NCBI RefSeq assembly: GCF_905187505.1
Contig: NZ_CAJJIC010000130.1
Span: 1-6,749, forward strand
DNA length: 6,749 nucleotides
Direction of reading: 5' to 3'
Source: an uncultured Mailhella sp.
Lineage (GTDB): Bacteria > Desulfobacterota > Desulfovibrionia > Desulfovibrionales > Desulfovibrionaceae
Part shown: positions 5,560-6,749 of the stretch, piece after piece
How positions within the stretch are numbered: position 1 is the first letter of the stretch
Layout: each line of letters begins with the position of its first letter
Program-made: the position numbers and the translations under genes
Notes under the pieces: model-generated
Told to the model about the DNA's origin: nothing
The model's input: only the letters and a program-made list of their open reading frames with translations
Database searches by the model: none

Positions 5560-6749
5560 TTAATGCACCGCCGGAATCTGCTGGTAAATTTCATCCACGG
5601 CGGCAAGAATCTCCAGCGGCGGATTCCAGCCTATGCGCATGGCTGTCTTCAGATTTATCGCCAGTCCCAGTTCCGGTTCAAAGATCTGATTGACCTCGCG
5701 TGGCTTTTTGCCGTGGATGACGGCCGCTATGGCATCCGCTTCGAACTGACCGATGTCGGCAAAGCTGGCCTGGGCGAGACTCATGAGCACGCCGTATTCC
5801 ACAAGCTGGGGGCCGGCCTGAGCAAAGGAGGGAATGCCGGCCTCAATGATGGGCGTCATGAGATCGGGAATTTTTTCCATGGGCGTCGACGTGTAGGTCA
5901 GATAGATGGCGTCGGATTCTTTGGACAGCTCTTCCACGCATTGCTTGAGATTGCTGAAGGCCTGGGCGGCATCGGGCAAATCGAGAGGGGCGGAACGCAG
6001 CACAAGTTCTATGCCCAGGTCCGCCGCAGTCTGTTCGATTTCGTCCATGGCGGCGGTATTGCGCCCCTCAGGCGTGTCCTCAAAGGGAACGCCGAGTTTT
6101 TTAAAATGGAAGATTTCATGAAACATGGAAATCTGACGACGGAATCGTCCGGGTTCAAGCTGAGCGTGTACGTTGTTTTTGCCTGAATCCTCGGCGGACT
6201 TCACGATGCCTGCGGAAACGGCGTCGGTCACGCTCATGGAAAAGACCGGAATTCCCAGATCCTCTGAGCTCATGTCGAGCCCGCTCCAGGTACCCATGGC
6301 AATGATCATGTCCACGTCCTTGCGATGACGCACACGTTCGATGACGGCATCTTTTATGTGCTGTCTGGCCGTGGTGTCCCAGTCCGCGGAATAATGGCCG
6401 TCGCGAAGAAATTTTATGCGTCCATGAGCATTGTCTGCCAGCCATTGCCACATGGCGACGGTCGATTCCGTGTCGGAGGGAATGGCTACCTGACCGTTGT
6501 CGATGAGTCCCAGCTTTTCGAGACCTCGAGCGGTCTGGGCAAGGGTCTGCTGGTAGTTGGAAAAAGGTCCGCCTTCCACGTACAGAACTCGCCATGTTTT
6601 TTCTTCGGCATGGGCACATTCGCAGCCGGCCAGCCCGCCGCCCAGTACAACAACCTCGGCGCCGACTTTGTCCTTCTCCTTGTAGTAGTTGTTCACAACC
6701 ACTACATTCGGTCCGGTCAGTCCAAGGATCGGCACGATCAGAGGAGTGG
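5560..6749 (-). CDS. ABC_sub_bind-type substrate-binding protein with aberrant N-terminus (5'-partial)
   Basis: Substrate-binding protein resembling PF04392/COG2984, normally secreted to the periplasm to capture a small solute. The domain starts near EEKTWRVLYVEGG (44-56, counted from a GTG at 6735) and runs ~348 residues to the TAA at 5562-5560, with characteristic blocks MIIAMGTWSG (142-151), VTDAVSAGIVKSAEDSG (169-185), VHAQLEPGRFRRQ (188-200), FEDTPEGRNTAA (217-228) and GLAINLKTAMRIGW (367-380). The frame is open to the window edge. Instead of a signal peptide it is preceded in frame by a segment resembling a flavin reductase (separate entry). AHA just before EEK looks like a leftover signal-peptidase site, suggesting the original leader was replaced. 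No ABC permease or ATPase is nearby; the next gene is the sensor-MFS protein. If the fusion is real the protein may be mislocalised; if it is an assembly error the normal gene starts outside this sequence. Confidence 0.85.
   Translation of the reverse strand, partial: TPLIVPILGLTGPNVVVVNNYYKEKDKVGAEVVVLGGGLAGCECAHAEEKTWRVLYVEGGPFSNYQQTLAQTARGLEKLGLIDNGQVAIPSDTESTVAMWQWLADNAHGRIKFLRDGHYSADWDTTARQHIKDAVIERVRHRKDVDMIIAMGTWSGLDMSSEDLGIPVFSMSVTDAVSAGIVKSAEDSGKNNVHAQLEPGRFRRQISMFHEIFHFKKLGVPFEDTPEGRNTAAMDEIEQTAADLGIELVLRSAPLDLPDAAQAFSNLKQCVEELSKESDAIYLTYTSTPMEKIPDLMTPIIEAGIPSFAQAGPQLVEYGVLMSLAQASFADIGQFEADAIAAVIHGKKPREVNQIFEPELGLAINLKTAMRIGWNPPLEILAAVDEIYQQIPAVH
6610..6749 (-). pseudogene. Fragment of an OYE/2-enoate-reductase-like flavoprotein, fused in frame
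   Basis: The N-terminal ~45 residues of the open frame read TPLIVPILGLTGPNVVVV, then a stretch with YYKEKDKVG, then EVVVLGGGLAGCECAH. This matches the pattern in the C-terminal half of NADH:flavin oxidoreductase/2-enoate reductase-type proteins: a Pro-Ile-x-Gly-Leu linker, then a Rossmann GxGxxG strand-turn-helix (GGGLAGCE) that binds the pyridine nucleotide. The homology stops within the Rossmann helix, where binding-protein sequence begins. The remainder of the nucleotide-binding and FAD domains is absent here. The upstream part, if present, is beyond the window, so a truncated gene, a genuine fusion or a chimeric contig cannot be told apart. Recognition is from motif memory, not alignment. 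Confidence 0.6.

Noticed and set aside
5398..6186. 262-residue plus-strand open frame opposite the binding protein and the start of the sensor-MFS gene
   Set aside because: It spans two genuine minus-strand genes in antisense, has no recognisable family pattern, and is explained by codon bias of the opposite strand.

Overview
The window is a GC-rich, tightly packed bacterial segment with five protein-coding regions. Two of these run off the edges. One partial gene lies on the plus strand (2-1189). Four contiguous genes on the minus strand (transcribed from 6749 down to 1569) face it convergently. A 379-base gap with no convincing gene separates the two 3' ends. An envelope with periplasmic sensor domains and a periplasmic-type binding protein suggests a Gram-negative. 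The mix of families (Cache-HAMP-SpoIIE phosphatase, PF04392-type binding protein, old-yellow-enzyme-like reductase segment) reminds me of gut Desulfovibrionaceae, but that is an impression from family content and not a search result.

Plus strand: the 3' part of a membrane signalling protein (end of a Cache-type sensor, one membrane helix, HAMP, SpoIIE/PP2C serine phosphatase). Minus strand, in transcription order: (1) a 5'-truncated reading frame whose first ~45 codons look like the pyridine-nucleotide-binding region of an old-yellow-enzyme/2-enoate-reductase-type flavoprotein, running in frame into a nearly complete ABC_sub_bind-type substrate-binding protein without its own signal peptide; (2) a 780-residue membrane protein joining two extracytoplasmic sensor-like domains to a complete Major Facilitator transporter; (3) a PLP-dependent racemase of the alanine/ornithine racemase family; (4) a GNAT acetyltransferase. 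The junctions are TAAATG (abutting), TGATG (1-base overlap) and ATGA (4-base overlap), so the four are almost certainly one operon with coupled translation.

Working model (inference): a binding protein captures a small, probably amino-acid-like solute. The sensor-MFS protein detects and/or moves it. The racemase and acetyltransferase act on it, or on a product, in the cytoplasm. No ABC permease or ATPase accompanies the binding protein here, which makes its direct coupling to a sensor-MFS protein the most unusual feature. The second point needing attention is the flavoprotein/binding-protein junction near 6607-6620, which could be a real gene fusion, a deletion remnant or an assembly chimera.
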